Below, one piece after another: positions 40,867 through 57,781 of a DNA stretch of 64,000 bases (positions are counted from its first letter, which is position 1; every line of letters begins with the position of its first letter). Source of the DNA: Apteryx mantelli (taxonomy: Eukaryota; Chordata; Aves; Apterygiformes; Apterygidae). The notes beneath the pieces were generated by a model. The model saw nothing but the letters and a program-made list of their open reading frames with translations, was not told where the DNA came from and searched no databases. The position numbers and the translations under genes are program-made. Location: the NCBI RefSeq assembly GCF_036417845.1, contig NC_089981.1, positions 61,690,768 to 61,754,767 of the forward strand. The letters are read 5' to 3'.

Positions 40867-41025
40867 CTCAGGCTTTTTCATGATCTGGATACTGAACATG
40901 TGGTTTTTCATGGGATAGATAACTATAAGAACATCACCAAATTCTGTTGGAATTATTCCTCTTCTGTAATCGCGAGTATGCTCAGACCAGACAATGTGTA
41001 CTTCATCATTTCCCAAATGTCTTAG
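40867..41025 (-). CDS. RALGAPA1: RALGAPA1 exon with the catalytic asparagine of the GAP domain
   Basis: The exon has 53 codons in phase 0 (visible residues 513-565), starting [20 protein letters not shown] and [26 protein letters not shown] corresponds to the RapGAP 'asparagine thumb' motif (HIGND in Rap1GAP). The asparagine codon is at 41008-41010; by my alignment it is human Asn1903, the residue that supplies catalysis in place of an arginine finger. Acceptor TTTTCCAG and donor GTAAGG are both good. The intact motif argues that this locus encodes an active GAP. Confidence 0.96.
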
Positions 41026-42699
41026 CTGGAAAAGCAGGGATAAAATCCCATCAGTTTAAATAGTTTAAATATATCCACAGCCCTACAGCTATGCTTAAGA
41101 TTCATGTTCCAAAAGGACAAATATACTAAAAAGGAGTATAAGAAAAATGAGTAAGATAAATTACACTATAGTTCTCTTAAGTTTTCAGTCACAGCATTAG
41201 TTTACAGTTTTAGTTTGTACTGTAACTTTTTATATATTAATGTCAATGACTATTTAAATGAACAGACATGACAATACAGAATACTGAAAGCTAAACTTTT
41301 TTTGAAATTGTCTCAGAATACTCAGTGATTCAATCTGATTTATTAAAATGCTTTCAAGTCTACCATCATTTTTGATAGGCAGCGAGTTACTAAATTCAGA
41401 CTTTTCTATAGGAATTTTAAAATTATATGGATGAACATGTGTTTAAAAGATATGTATTTGAACAATCTTTAACTACATTGTTCTAGCCAAATTCCAGACT
41501 GGCTACCATAAACAAAAAGCTTTTAAAAGAAGAATAGCAAGTGCATTTTCCATGGCCCATGGGTTAATTTTCTGATTAAATCCATAAAACTTTTACAAAA
41601 GTAACCCCCCTATCCCCCAAAATGGTTCTTGAAAAATTTTTCAAAACTCGCTCAAATTGATTCATCAAGATCAGTGAGGTACCTTCAGTTCTAATCCTAA
41701 AACCAGACTAAGGAGTATTAAGAACATTTTTGAAATTTCTGCACTGAGGGTCCAAAATGTTCTTTCTGCTAAACAATACCAACCAAAAAACAACTGTCAA
41801 CATTGTGGAAAGAGGCTTTATGTATACTGATCAAATACATTCATATTATTAAAAAAGAAGTTTCCTTCCAATATGGGTCATTTCTGAAAATTCAAGCTAG
41901 AATCTCATTTTTTTTTCTCACTGTGCATCATCAATTATAGCTGACAATTTTCTTCACCAACAGTTTTCAGCTTGTTTGCGCAGCTTTAGCTAACCGGAGT
42001 TTGTCAAACAATTGTCTTGATATTATTCAAAGGACAGCACTGGGAACTGCTGTTAACAGGTAACATGTAGATACTAATCTGAGCATGTACAAGAAGATCT
42101 TTTATAAAAAGAGGCAACAATTTCAGGCATTCATTTTCAGAATATAACTGCACTTTGAATAAAAGCAAAACATATATACAATTACTAGAGAAATTTAATT
42201 GCAAATATTCACTTGTTTATATTATAAAACCTCCTGGAATGCTATTTTGGTCTTAACTAAAGGCTTATACTGGCTGTCAGCAGCAGTCTTTAAAAAAAAC
42301 AAACAAAACTCTGCTCTTCTCTCCTGGCTTTGAATTGTATCGGACTGAAAACTGGTGCTGTATTCCTACAAGAAAAGGATTTTCTTCAGTGTTGGACTGG
42401 GCAAGGACAGAGAGTATCAATACCAAGATCCTGTGTGATGCTGAACAAGCCACTTGATTTGTCTGGACCAGATCACACATATATCTAATCTACAATGATC
42501 ACAGGTCCTTTGAAGAGTGAGTTTTGCTTGCCTCTTTTGTAGACGGCTGAATTATTTTGAACAACATTGTTAGTTAGGGATGTTCTTGTGCTACCTGTAA
42601 ACCCAAACCAAAAAAAGAACTGGTTCTAACAACATTCAGTATGTTGAATTTTATTTGTCTAGATTAGAACAAAACCAGGCAGTAACCTGAATAGCTGAT

Positions 42700-44500
42700 A
42701 TCAAAAATCACAAACACCAGCTGCAGAAACTTTGGATGACACTTAGGGATGACTGGCATTGTCGAAGGCAACTAATGATGGAATTGTTCTGAGGGCCTGA
42801 ACCTCTTCTGCCTTCCTAGGTGAAGTGACAGTCAAACTATCTGTTGAAATACGATAATGACAGAAGGGCCTGAGGGACTGACAGGCCCACACTCAGAAGC
42901 AACCTAAAGGCTTAGGAAGGACGAGACCCCCCTAACAAAGGAGAAAGCAAGAGGCAATACTGTTTTGAAATGAAATCTTGTGAAGCATGAAAAAACTGCA
43001 TGATCCTAGGTTGACAGATGGCTATCTGGCACACCTTTATTGAACTGATAGCCACAAAGCAGAACTAGGACTGATACCTCCATCATTCCATTATACCATT
43101 CCTAATTCATCATCAACATCAGGCTATTTACTAGAAGAATTACCTCTCCTTTACTTATCATCTTTGGACTCACAGATAACAAACTTATACACTGGTAGAT
43201 TCGAAACATGGGGCAGTGACAGTCCACAGGCCAAATAAATGGCTTTAAAATCCAAAACTTTTAGAGAGTTTAGATAGTACAACTTCTTGAGGGCATCATC
43301 AGCTCTGAATTTCATTTGTCAAAGGTTGCCCCTACGTATAGGTCCAAACACCAGTTACTGAAACCTGCAGATGCAGAACCGGCCATTGCACAAGAGTATT
43401 GAATGCTTCTACCCACCTAACAAGACAGAACATCAATTCCTGATGCACTTCTGGGATAGATACCAAGATTGAGCATCATTACTGATGTATGCTGTCCAAT
43501 CAGACTGAAATTGATTTTGGAGTGTGATAACAGTGTATGTGTAATTATTTCACAGGGAGGACTACTGACAAGGGGCACATCCTTCTGGATGCCAAGTGAA
43601 CTGAAGTCATTAGGGATTTTTCCCTCCATTCTGAAAGTTTGCTTTATGCCCCCATAGAGGTGTGAGGATACACTCCAGAGTGAAAGCACCTACTAACTTC
43701 TTCAGAGGAAAAGGAAAATTAATCAGATGATTCCACTGAGTTCCAAGTCCTGCCAGGTGTGTTTTGTTTCATGATCACTACCAAGAATGATCTGACACAG
43801 GCTCAAATCGAAGAAAGTGTAGAAAGGCATCTCTGTGACATACAATACACTGAGAATCAAAATCAGATGGTGCAAGTAGGTGGATGATGATATATATATG
43901 CTGTGTACCCTGGTTTATAAACAGATGTAGGGTACTCAAGATCAAAACTGTGATCAATGTTTTGCTTCCATTATAGGAGGCAGAAAAATGACAAAAGAAT
44001 AGACTGGTATACAAGGTTGGGTATTGTTGATTTTATCTTTATGTTTGGAGAAGAATTAAGAGTTGAGTAAGTCATTCTGTTCTTTTTTCAAGAGTAGTCC
44101 AGAACAAGCTCTAATCCTAACATAGTGCTCCTTCTTGCCTCTTTCAGAAGTCCTCACCACAGTCAGCAGGCAAAGCTGATGTGAAAGCTTGAATGGTAGC
44201 AACATCACTCATCAACACCCTTGATTCATGGAAGAGATCCAATACCTGGAAATTGTCTTGAAAAGTTTTCCAAGGACTGCTAGTTTTTGCATGAACTTTT
44301 TAAAAGAAGAATTTCAGTTTTTCGTCTTCATTTTTCAGTTCCCTATTGAAGGACCTTGAAATTGAGCAGAGCTCCACAACAAAGCTCTCCTGCAAGCACA
44401 GCAAACATTAGAAGAACCCATCATTCATTGGAATTATTACATCAGAGAAGGGCCAGAGCCTGACCTCTTTCAGTTTTAATCAGGATTCTTTACGTTTTTG
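42700..44500. other. Unclassified mid-GC stretch inside an intron
   Basis: This segment of about 1.8 kb is less AT-rich and less homopolymeric than its surroundings. It looks like decayed former coding or retroposon sequence, but the frames are short and scattered on both strands and no protein domain is recognisable. No splice-compatible exon fits the phase-0 junction of this intron. Possibly an old LINE body or a processed pseudogene; I cannot name it. Confidence 0.25.
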
Positions 44501-45099
44501 TATTGTATTGGAGGCATCTCAGAATTCAATCTCCTGGACACAAAGGGTAAAAAGATATTAAGCTATAGCCACCTCTGTCCATTGAATCCTAAGGACAGAG
44601 AGCAACATGGTATCCCAGAAGAAGGTGTCATCTCAGTGTTATTTAATAAAATCAGATTTGGTGCCCACAGGATATACAGGTACCAAGACTGAAATCTGTA
44701 TGAACAGTTACACAGAACTAACCACTAGTTGTGTTAACTATTATACCCTCGAACTCAGTTCCTGATCTCATCTTCCTAAGATAATAAACTCTAAAACTTA
44801 CAGCTTCCTATGTGCATAAATGACGATAAGCAAAATAGAGTGCAAATCCTTGTTAGGGATTTAAAGCAATAATCTAAATAATAAAAATCAGTAAAATAAT
44901 GTTAATACTTCAAGTAACTGGTAGCATACCACAGCTGAAATGCTCAGAACTGCAGTTACATACAAATATTCCGATACACGAAATACTGTATAAATGCAGA
45001 TCAAACTGCTCTAGAGATTTTATAATCTAAGTATAAGGCAAGAGACAAAATGGAGATGGACAAATGCAAAAAAACTGTAAAAAGCCATGAAAGATTAGG

Positions 45100-45480
45100 A
45101 AAATGACTTTCCCAGCAGCATTCTGAAAGGACAGAAGTGGAATAAGAAAGTACCTGTCAAGGCCAGAGAAAGGGAGGTTTATCAATGAAGACAACAGATT
45201 AAGATATAGATAAATTTCATTTGTGCATATGGAGAAGAAAAGGCTACATTGCAAGAAATGTTATATAAAAAGGACTGAGTCTTAAGCACAGACAATGTAA
45301 GAATCCAGAAAGTGGACCAAATTAAAGATGATTTCTGGCTACGGGCACAAGTGACAGGCACAATGGTCATGTTATCCATGGTGATCCAGAGAGGTGGCAA
45401 TGAGAAAGAGATTAAGAGTTCTGTTTTAGCCATTTTAAAGCTGAGCTGACGGGAAGACAGCCCTGAGGAGATGTCAGAGA
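45100..45480. mobile_element. Ancient LINE fragment (L2/L3/CR1-like)
   Basis: A run of landmarks parallels a repeat common in amniote and monotreme genomes: CCCAGCAGCATTCTGAAAGG (45110 onward), GGCACAAGTGACAGGCACAA, GTTATCCATGGTGATCCAGA, AAGAGTTCTGTTTTAGCCAT, AAGCTGAGCTGACGGGAAGA and CCTGAGGAGATGTCAGAGAC. The phrase 'gagttctgttttggccatgttgagcttgaggtggcgg' is a well-known piece of that family. Family and strand should be set by a library search; the identity as an old LINE is fairly secure. Confidence 0.6.
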
Positions 45481-46270
45481 CGAACTGATTTTTTAAGCTT
45501 GCTTTGAAACTCTACTCCATTAAAATAAATATATAAAAATGACCAACATTCAGGTTACCTGAAATTTCAAATTTAACTCAAAATACTTTAAAATATTCTT
45601 ACTCTATAGCCATCATCATGTGTCAGCTTTCCTAATACGTTTATGTTAACTGAATACAAAAGAAACGTGAAATAAATATAACCAGGAGGGATGATCAAAT
45701 TTAATTTTGATACATTAGTGTCATATGCTGTACATGTTACAATAGCAGCCAGACTTAATACTAAGCTGCAGGCTATACTGAAATTTCCAAATGGCAGATT
45801 GTTCTAAGTGATACCAAGTATAATTGAAGTAATAAACGATAGTAAAAGCAAAGCACACTGTCAGGAAGAATTTAAGTATTTACTTTTTAAAATTAAATGA
45901 GTTAGGTTTGGAAAGGCAAGACAAGTGAAATAATGCAGGGCTCAATTTACAGAAAATTCCTTTTATTTATCTGTTGCATTAACCCTTGAACTCTTGCCAA
46001 AATTACTGTAATTTCTAATACCCACTTACCTAAAGGAGGGTGAAAAAAGGCTATTATATTTTCTTATGATACAACAGCTAGCCCTTAACTCTGTTTCTTC
46101 TTCAAAAATGAAAGTGTTCATTATAAAAAGAACAGAAGCAAAAGCAGAAACATTTGTAAAGTAATGGCTTACTGCAGCTAGTTTTGCCCATTACATGTAG
46201 GCAGCCCTGCTGTCTACAGCATGTTTACTCTCTGGTTGAATTTTTCACAAAATTTCATTCCAACAATTAC

Positions 46271-46286
46271 TTTTTTTTTTTTTTTT
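46271..46286 (+). repeat. Poly-T tract (16 nt)
   Basis: A simple homopolymer in the 8.5-kb intron, poly-A in the transcript orientation. No retroposon body is recognisable beside it. Confidence 0.8.
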
Positions 46287-48534
46287 AAATAAAGCAATGT
46301 GTGTATGTAATTGTAACTTTAAAAAAAATTGTACTAATGATTTAAATTTATAAACCTTAAAATTCCCAGTACATATTAATACCAGACTTTAAAAAAAAAT
46401 CTATTGATACTGGGAGTTATAATTCTTTCATGTGGTGGGGACAATGTCACATGTAACCTAGAATTATGTAATACAGCCAAAGCTCAAGATGAATTAGCAT
46501 TCCAGTAGTTAAAAACATTACTATTTTTTTTAACATCTTGTACATAATATCTTCATCCACAATGTCTTCACTTCTTTACAAGGCTAAGGAAGGAGGAGCT
46601 GGCCAGGTGGTTGTAGGAGCACATGTGTGCTTTTTCACTTTGTGAACTGAGAGTCTTCATGGTTTCATTTAATTCTGATGCTTTCTGTGCAAGTTTACTC
46701 TTTTTGTGTAGTGCAAATGCTTTTTACTCTGACTTTAAAGAAAAAAAATTGAATTATAGACATTAAACCTTTCATTTACAATTTGCCACTTAAATATATA
46801 TATATATTTAACTGTTAAGTTCCTTATACATTCAGAACATTTTTATCTGTTCTTTCTGAATTCATGCTTTTTTCTTGCTTTGTTCAAGTCTTCAGAGCCC
46901 AACGTTTCAGAGGTATCCAGGACACTTAAAAGTTTTATTTACTACTCAATAAGATTGACGGAAAGTAAGTTTAAAATTGGCTTGGCCTCTGAAGCAGCAG
47001 CATCTTGATTTTGCAGTGGCTGGACTGGCAGGAAGAAGTTTTGTTTTAATTTAATTTAATTTCCATTTATAAGATGAACCTATCATGTACCTCTAGGCAC
47101 ATTCACAATACAAAAACCAGCAGCAGTTCTAAGCCAGCTACTGCAAGTTTGCTTCATTTTCGTTCTCTGAATGAATCAGACAAACAAAACACGTGAAAGA
47201 TCTGCAGAGAAACTCAAAACTCCGTTTCTCTGGAGGTCACGAACGGTACATGCACTCACAATAATTACAATTGTTAGTGCACACAGAGCTCTCAAATGAT
47301 ATTAGAGGTCTGCTATTCGGTGAGCTTGTGCTGGACAGCACCTGATAAAAGACATTCCTTCTCCTGAAGTGATCGCAGCCCAAGCAGCAGAACCAGTAGA
47401 AAGTTTGGCCTGTTTCTGTACTCGTGTTTCCTGCTTTGTTTTTTCTGGTTTCTCCCAAGATGCAACTTCACTTGATGTTTTTCTCAAGTTTGGGACAACA
47501 TTTATCATATTTCTTTCTGATGCCTGATACTTCTTCCCACATAGTCTTTACCTGCTGCGTAAGAACACTAAAAGTCTCCCTTACTCTCTCTTCTTTACCC
47601 AGCCTATCTTCATTAAACACTTATGAAAATAACATCTTTGAAATACATCTCTATTAAATTTGGCTGAAATGGGGCAAAAGTTATTAGGGAAGGGAGGACA
47701 GACAGAGGCAGGCACACAGACCTTTGGTCACTGGGAAATGGGCTTTAAAAGAACAACAAAAAACACACACAGGAAGAGGAGGAAAAGGAAGTCACACGGA
47801 AAGAAAATAGTCTGAATAAAGTTAAACACCCCATCAGCAGCTGAACTAAGACTATAATCCCAAAGTTCTGATCATATACATATTCGCCCAGAGTTCAAGT
47901 ATTCTAAATTAGTGAAGAGTGCGATTGTGGGTGAAAGAGGAGAGAAACTGGCCCAAGGCAAACTGGAGTTGTTAAAAGGTCCAGCTGACCCCATTTTCAC
48001 GAGTTAAACCAGAGGAGGCCAGGAGCAGCCCTGAACGGTGGCTGGCTGCAATAGCTGCACGCAGATACAGAATGCTTCTGCAAACAGACACAAGATCTTC
48101 CCTGAGTGTTCTGCTGAAGCCTACAGCATTTGCAAAATTATTTAAGAAATATGAGTTAGTTTTCACTATGACCCATCTTTTCCTTTGACAACACTTTCTA
48201 ATGCTTTAATTCAAACAGATTATAAACTAACATTGCAAGGATAATGATAAGCTGTGTTTTATAAAACCAAGTTTCCATTTAAAAATACAGAAGCCAGTCA
48301 ACTTACAGGACTATAATAATAGCAACAATCTTGTTTTAAAGTTAGCTATTTTTCTATTAAAACATATTTATTATTCATTTAACAACCTAAGTATTATCCT
48401 GGCTATACTTCATGAAATAAAGAACAGAAGGGACCCAGCACCATGGGCACGCAACAAAAAATATTAATTAATAATAAAAATTAAAAAAAAAAGCTAAGAT
48501 GCCACTGTGAGAAGTTAGAATTCACAGTTAGTTT

Positions 48535-48560
48535 ATAATAATAACAATAACAATAATAAT
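48535..48560 (+). repeat. (AAT/AAC)n simple repeat
   Basis: An AT-rich run of AATAATAAC-type trinucleotides followed by a T tract in the same intron. Confidence 0.7.
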
Positions 48561-49132
48561 ATTTTTTTTCTTCAAGTTGAACACAAAGAACAAAAAAGTC
48601 ATTAATAATTGAAGTTTGCCAGAGGCACGGCTATTTCTCTCTATACTAACTGTCTACTATCTAATTTAATTACAAGTATTAAGCTCCATACTGAGGTCAA
48701 CCAGCTTCAGTTCCTCCAATATTACACTTCAACCAGTGCTCATTAACGTGTCTACTGAATGGATTAGCACATCTGAAGATGTATGTACGGAGAACAGGGG
48801 ACAGTCTAATGATAGCCAATTGTTCATTTATAATAGGACACATGTTCGAGGCCTTAACTTGTTATCACTAATGTGGAATTTATTAAATTCTAAAGAAAAA
48901 AATACCAATACAGAAAACCATTTTTTCTTAATGTGGCTATGAGAGACCACATCACTGCTGAGCATTTGTGCCTGCTCCAAAACAATATATGCTGTATACA
49001 ATAAACATAGTCAAATTCTTAATTTTTAGCTTTATTTTTAAAAATGAAAAATTGTTAATAAACAGCACATAACTCTTAAGTGAACAAGTCATCTTAGAAA
49101 GTATATTCCAAGAATATTAGAATAATAGAATA

Positions 49133-49154
49133 TTAGAATATTCAAATATTCTAA
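49133..49154. repeat. 22-bp near-perfect palindrome in an AGAATATT-rich patch
   Basis: Arms TTAGAATATT (49133-49142) and AATATTCTAA (49145-49154) are exact inverted copies separated by CA. Further AGAATATTAGAATA words precede it from about 49111. It probably arose as a local microrepeat; it is short and AT-rich, so a function is doubtful. Confidence 0.7.
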
Positions 49155-49485
49155 GAATTCATTAATCTGCATTTGAAGTCTCAAAGTACTAGATCATCAG
49201 TCAAATCTCCTGCTTTTTCTTCTACCCAAACTATTACCTCCCTTCATTTTTCACCACTATTTAGGTGATGTCAGCAACATTTGTAATGATGGCAAAAATA
49301 AGCACTATGGCAAAATTAGAGTTTGGTAAAGAATAATGTATATGACACAATGTAAATCAATAAAATACAAACTATTAGGGGGTTAAGGTATGACGTTTTA
49401 TGATTTTTTTTTAAAAAGAATTTTCTTGTTAGAATGACTTCTCAATTTTTTCCTGGTTTATTACTAAAGGAAAGCTTTTTATTCA

Positions 49486-53970
<4,485 letters not shown>

Positions 53971-54835
53971 CTTTTATCCCAAGAATTCATTCCCAGTATA
54001 CTGAGAAGCAATCTGCAGTAGTAAAATGCTGACTGGGGCTTTTGTGAGGTTGGCTCATCCTGCTCCATAGCCTTCATATTTAAATCATTGAAGTGTTTTT
54101 CAACAAACTCCCTCTCTTCTGTGTGCTGTTTCAGAATTGCATTGATGACATCATTCTCCTGCTTTTCTGAGATGCAGACTGGCTGAGGAGCAGGAATGTT
54201 GAGTGAAACACCAGTTCTCTGTAAGCATTCAGGGCTTGTAACACCTAAATACTGCAAGAGCTCATCAAGGGCATCTTCTTCATCCCTAATTGTATCCCAT
54301 GTTGGTACTGTCTCTCTAAATTTCCTTTTTACTTGGAGTGTAATTCCATCCCTTGCAGACACATCCTCCACGTGCTCATAAGATGAAAGAGTACCTTCTG
54401 TTTTTCCTTGCTGAGATAAAGAAAGTGCAAAAGATGTTTGTTGTGAAGATCCACATAAAGATGATGGTCCATACAAAATGGCAGAATCCCATGAGTATTT
54501 GCCAGATAGATCACGCACTATAATTCTGACATTTGAATTAGCAGATGCAAGTCCAGCAGACAGTCCTCCCCCAGGCACGTCTTCTTCTGCTTGGATTTGT
54601 ATACAAGACACCAGGGAAGTATTGTTTAACACAAAGAACTGCAGGTTTGGGTTCTCAAAAAGTTCAGGAGAAAGTTCAGGACTTTCACTGTACGGATTGT
54701 CATTGTTTTCACACACTTGACTAGTCAGCATAGCAGGACCTCCGCTCATAGGATAGTGGCCTAAGTGGTTGACTAGATGTGTTATCACAGTACGAGCAGC
54801 AACAGAAATCAGTCCTTGTTGTATGTGAGTTTTCA
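53971..54835 (-). CDS. RALGAPA1: RALGAPA1 large exon (865 nt) upstream of the GAP domain
   Basis: The acceptor is TCTCTCACAG. Two bases complete a Val, then 287 codons and two bases of a split Arg (visible residues 107-395). It includes [74 protein letters not shown] and [20 protein letters not shown], all characteristic of RalGAP alpha subunits. The middle, roughly 53971 + 400 to + 600, is Ser/Glu-rich and more variable against human, consistent with a disordered loop. The exon is far longer than its neighbours. The donor AAAAG/GTAAAAAG is good. Confidence 0.97.
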
Positions 54836-57726
54836 CTGTGAGAGAAAGAATACAGGATTTAAAATAGAGCTGGGAAAACAACACAGTTTTATGTATTTCT
54901 TTTGGTCCTTCTTCCTTGGGAGTTTTAAACAAAGGATGAGCACAGCAGGGTTAGGATGGTGTCAACTCAATAATGGAAAAATGTATGTTTTGAAGAATAC
55001 TGGTCTTATACATGAATAGCAAGATAAAACATAATATAGTTAAAGCAGCATCCTAAAGGTTTTACAACCTAACAAATTTCCTTACCATACTTTTGTGATC
55101 AGCATGTTTCTTCTAAAATACTCAACAACATTTCTTAATCTAGTGAAAATAAATCTTAAAATTACTGACGAAGTAGAGACCATTAACTATGTTATAAGAA
55201 GTCCATTTTCCAAAACAGCAATGGATTTTTATACCTTACACACCATTGCTTTGTGAAAAACAAAGGAACAAATATGCACAAAACATCTAATCCATCTTAA
55301 TTTCTCAAGGAACCATATGGCTGCAGGTTAAGGCAGGAATGACACTGGATCATTTTAAAGTACCATATCAAAAGCTGGGCTATGTATACCGAACACAATC
55401 TAATAGTAGCAAAAGAAAAATAAAAGAAAAATCTCATGCTGTAACTGCACTTGAAAAAGTTTCAGGCTGGAAAAACTTGGAGGGTGAAACAGAAGTTCAT
55501 TGTACCTATTTTATGTAAAATTCATCTTGTGAAATGTACTGGTATTTAAACATGGCATTGCCACCTCCTTCTTTGTTGCATATTTCCCACTTGTATACAA
55601 CACTATCTGAATTTGCAAACAGAATTTCTTGATGTTCATACCAAGCTCTGCTAGCCCAGTATAATATTTCTTCTATCAAATCCATTCTACATTACTCATG
55701 AAGTACAGAGTGGCCTCAAAGCAACTCAAACCGTCAGGCAGACAACCTCAACTGCTCATGGTGCCCATTGATAACAGCCATACACGAAAGTATTACACTG
55801 TAAAAGATCACAGGTAGAAGAGAAAACAGGATCAATGTGGCAGAGAAGATATTTCTGTCTCTCTCTTGCAACAGGACCTGGAAGCCCTGAATTTGGGAAT
55901 TATAGGGGGAAAATAAATCAAGATAGCATTCTTCAAAATTACATAATGTATCAAACTATTTTAAACATTGCAAAACAGTAGAAACACTTCTCACCAGTTT
56001 TTTCTCACCAAAAAGCTATCAAACTAATATTTTCTGAACAACCTTGCTTTTTCATTCAGTATTTACTGAATGCAACCTCTTGGACACTTAACTGTGGTAT
56101 AATTAAATCATCTTCCTTTATATTGCATATTTGTACAAAATAAAAGCTAATACTTAATGAACAGATTTCTTTTTGCAGTTTAAGGTACAAATGTGCCTTA
56201 ATTGGTTTTAACTGGCAAAATAAAGGCAAATTTGTATTGTATGCTGACTGTCATGACAGGTCTTCAGCTTATGAAGCACTGAATGCATTCTGTTCTGCAA
56301 TATGGTCAAAAGACAACAATTAGTATATATTTGTTTATTTTTTGCATGGTTTAAGTAAAACATGTAAGAGACACTTGGGAAGGTCTGCCATTTTATACCT
56401 TTAGAGAGTACTAGATCTGGTCTGCAAATATCCGCTTATTAACTGGCAAAATTAACTTAATTTTTATACTGTTCCAAAACCCAAGTAAACTCAAGTATTT
56501 TAATGACAAATTCATTAAAAATTAATATAAACAAATTAGATACTAGGCTGAGTTGAGAAATACTGAAAATGTATTTTGACTATCTATAACTTTTCCTGCG
56601 GTTTAAAAAATAAGAAACACTTAAAAACATACATTGAAGCTGAATTAAATGTCCAGATATTGATACCACACAAGGAAATTAAGTTACAGTGCCATCTGCT
56701 GAAATGTAAGAAGGAACTGTAAGCAAGTTTATACAACACAGAAAGAGAAAATAAGTAAAATGCTTGCAGTATAATTTATCAGTGTAGTACTAATCAGTAC
56801 CTGGACAGTGCTGCTACTGGCTCATCTTTGTCAGGATATTTAGGCCAAACACTTAGTACTTGGGACTGCACAGTTAAGTAAGATAATACTTTTCTCAGGT
56901 TATTAGGAGCAAAGACATTTGAATTTCCCAGCTTCTTGAACTCTCACGCTGAGCAGGTTTAAGTGCCTTCAGTGAAGTTCTACTGAAAAAACTGAAGAAA
57001 TGAGAGGGAACTGGTAGCATATGAGTTATTACTGTTATTGTTTTGTGGCAAACCCCTAAAGATCTCACAATGTAAAGGATATATATTAGTAAGTTGCTCC
57101 TATAAGCACATCTCCATATTGAGACTTTTTGTATGTTGTGAATGAGCTCTCTACTCACATCTTCCCCAAAGTGCTCAACCAGGAGCAACTGGACATTTAA
57201 TATATTAGGACTCTGAAAATGAATATCTAAATCATGCTCTGGGGGGCAGATCAAAATATGCAATAATGCAAGCCATTACAGCTTTACCACAAATTCTGCT
57301 GACTAAGCCGCCCCATCACCCATCACACAGCAGTCTAGAACACTGCTTTACCAACCCATTATCCTAAGTGAACACATCTCTGCTCTACTTACAAAGGTAC
57401 AGAACCGTTCACTTGGGCAGTGTGATTTATATGTGTGCATGATTCACTTGGTAATCTGCTATAAGTATGTTATTTTGCCTATTTTTCTCAGTCCCTGAAA
57501 TTACCTCTTTTGTGGGAAGGCTGAAGGTCTGACACCACTAATGGGTATCACTGTATGAGCGGAGGATTCCTGAATTTCCTTAGGATGCTTTGTTAACTCT
57601 TTATTCAAACTTTGACTGCATGTCTTCTAAATTACCACAGTTATGCAGTAGAAAGAAAAAGTAATGACTGACAGTGAGATGTAACTCTCCTAACTTTAGC
57701 TGTCTAAAAGAATGATGTACCTTCAC

Positions 57727-57781
57727 AGAGTGATTCATCTTGGTTAGACACACAAACTAGAGAGATAGGATGAATCACTCT
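57727..57781. repeat. 13-bp perfect inverted repeat with 29-nt loop
   Basis: AGAGTGATTCATC (57727-57739) and GATGAATCACTCT (57769-57781) are exact reverse complements. With one mismatch, two more outer pairs form; two or three wobble pairs are possible inside. The result could be a small transcript hairpin or the terminal inverted repeats of a very short MITE remnant. It is shorter than a typical microRNA precursor stem. Confidence 0.7.

Noticed and set aside
56895-57263. 122-codon - strand frame in the 6.6-kb intron as an extra exon
   Set aside because: The flanking exons already join exactly within a Val codon, no splice borders fit, and the translation is unlike RALGAPA1.
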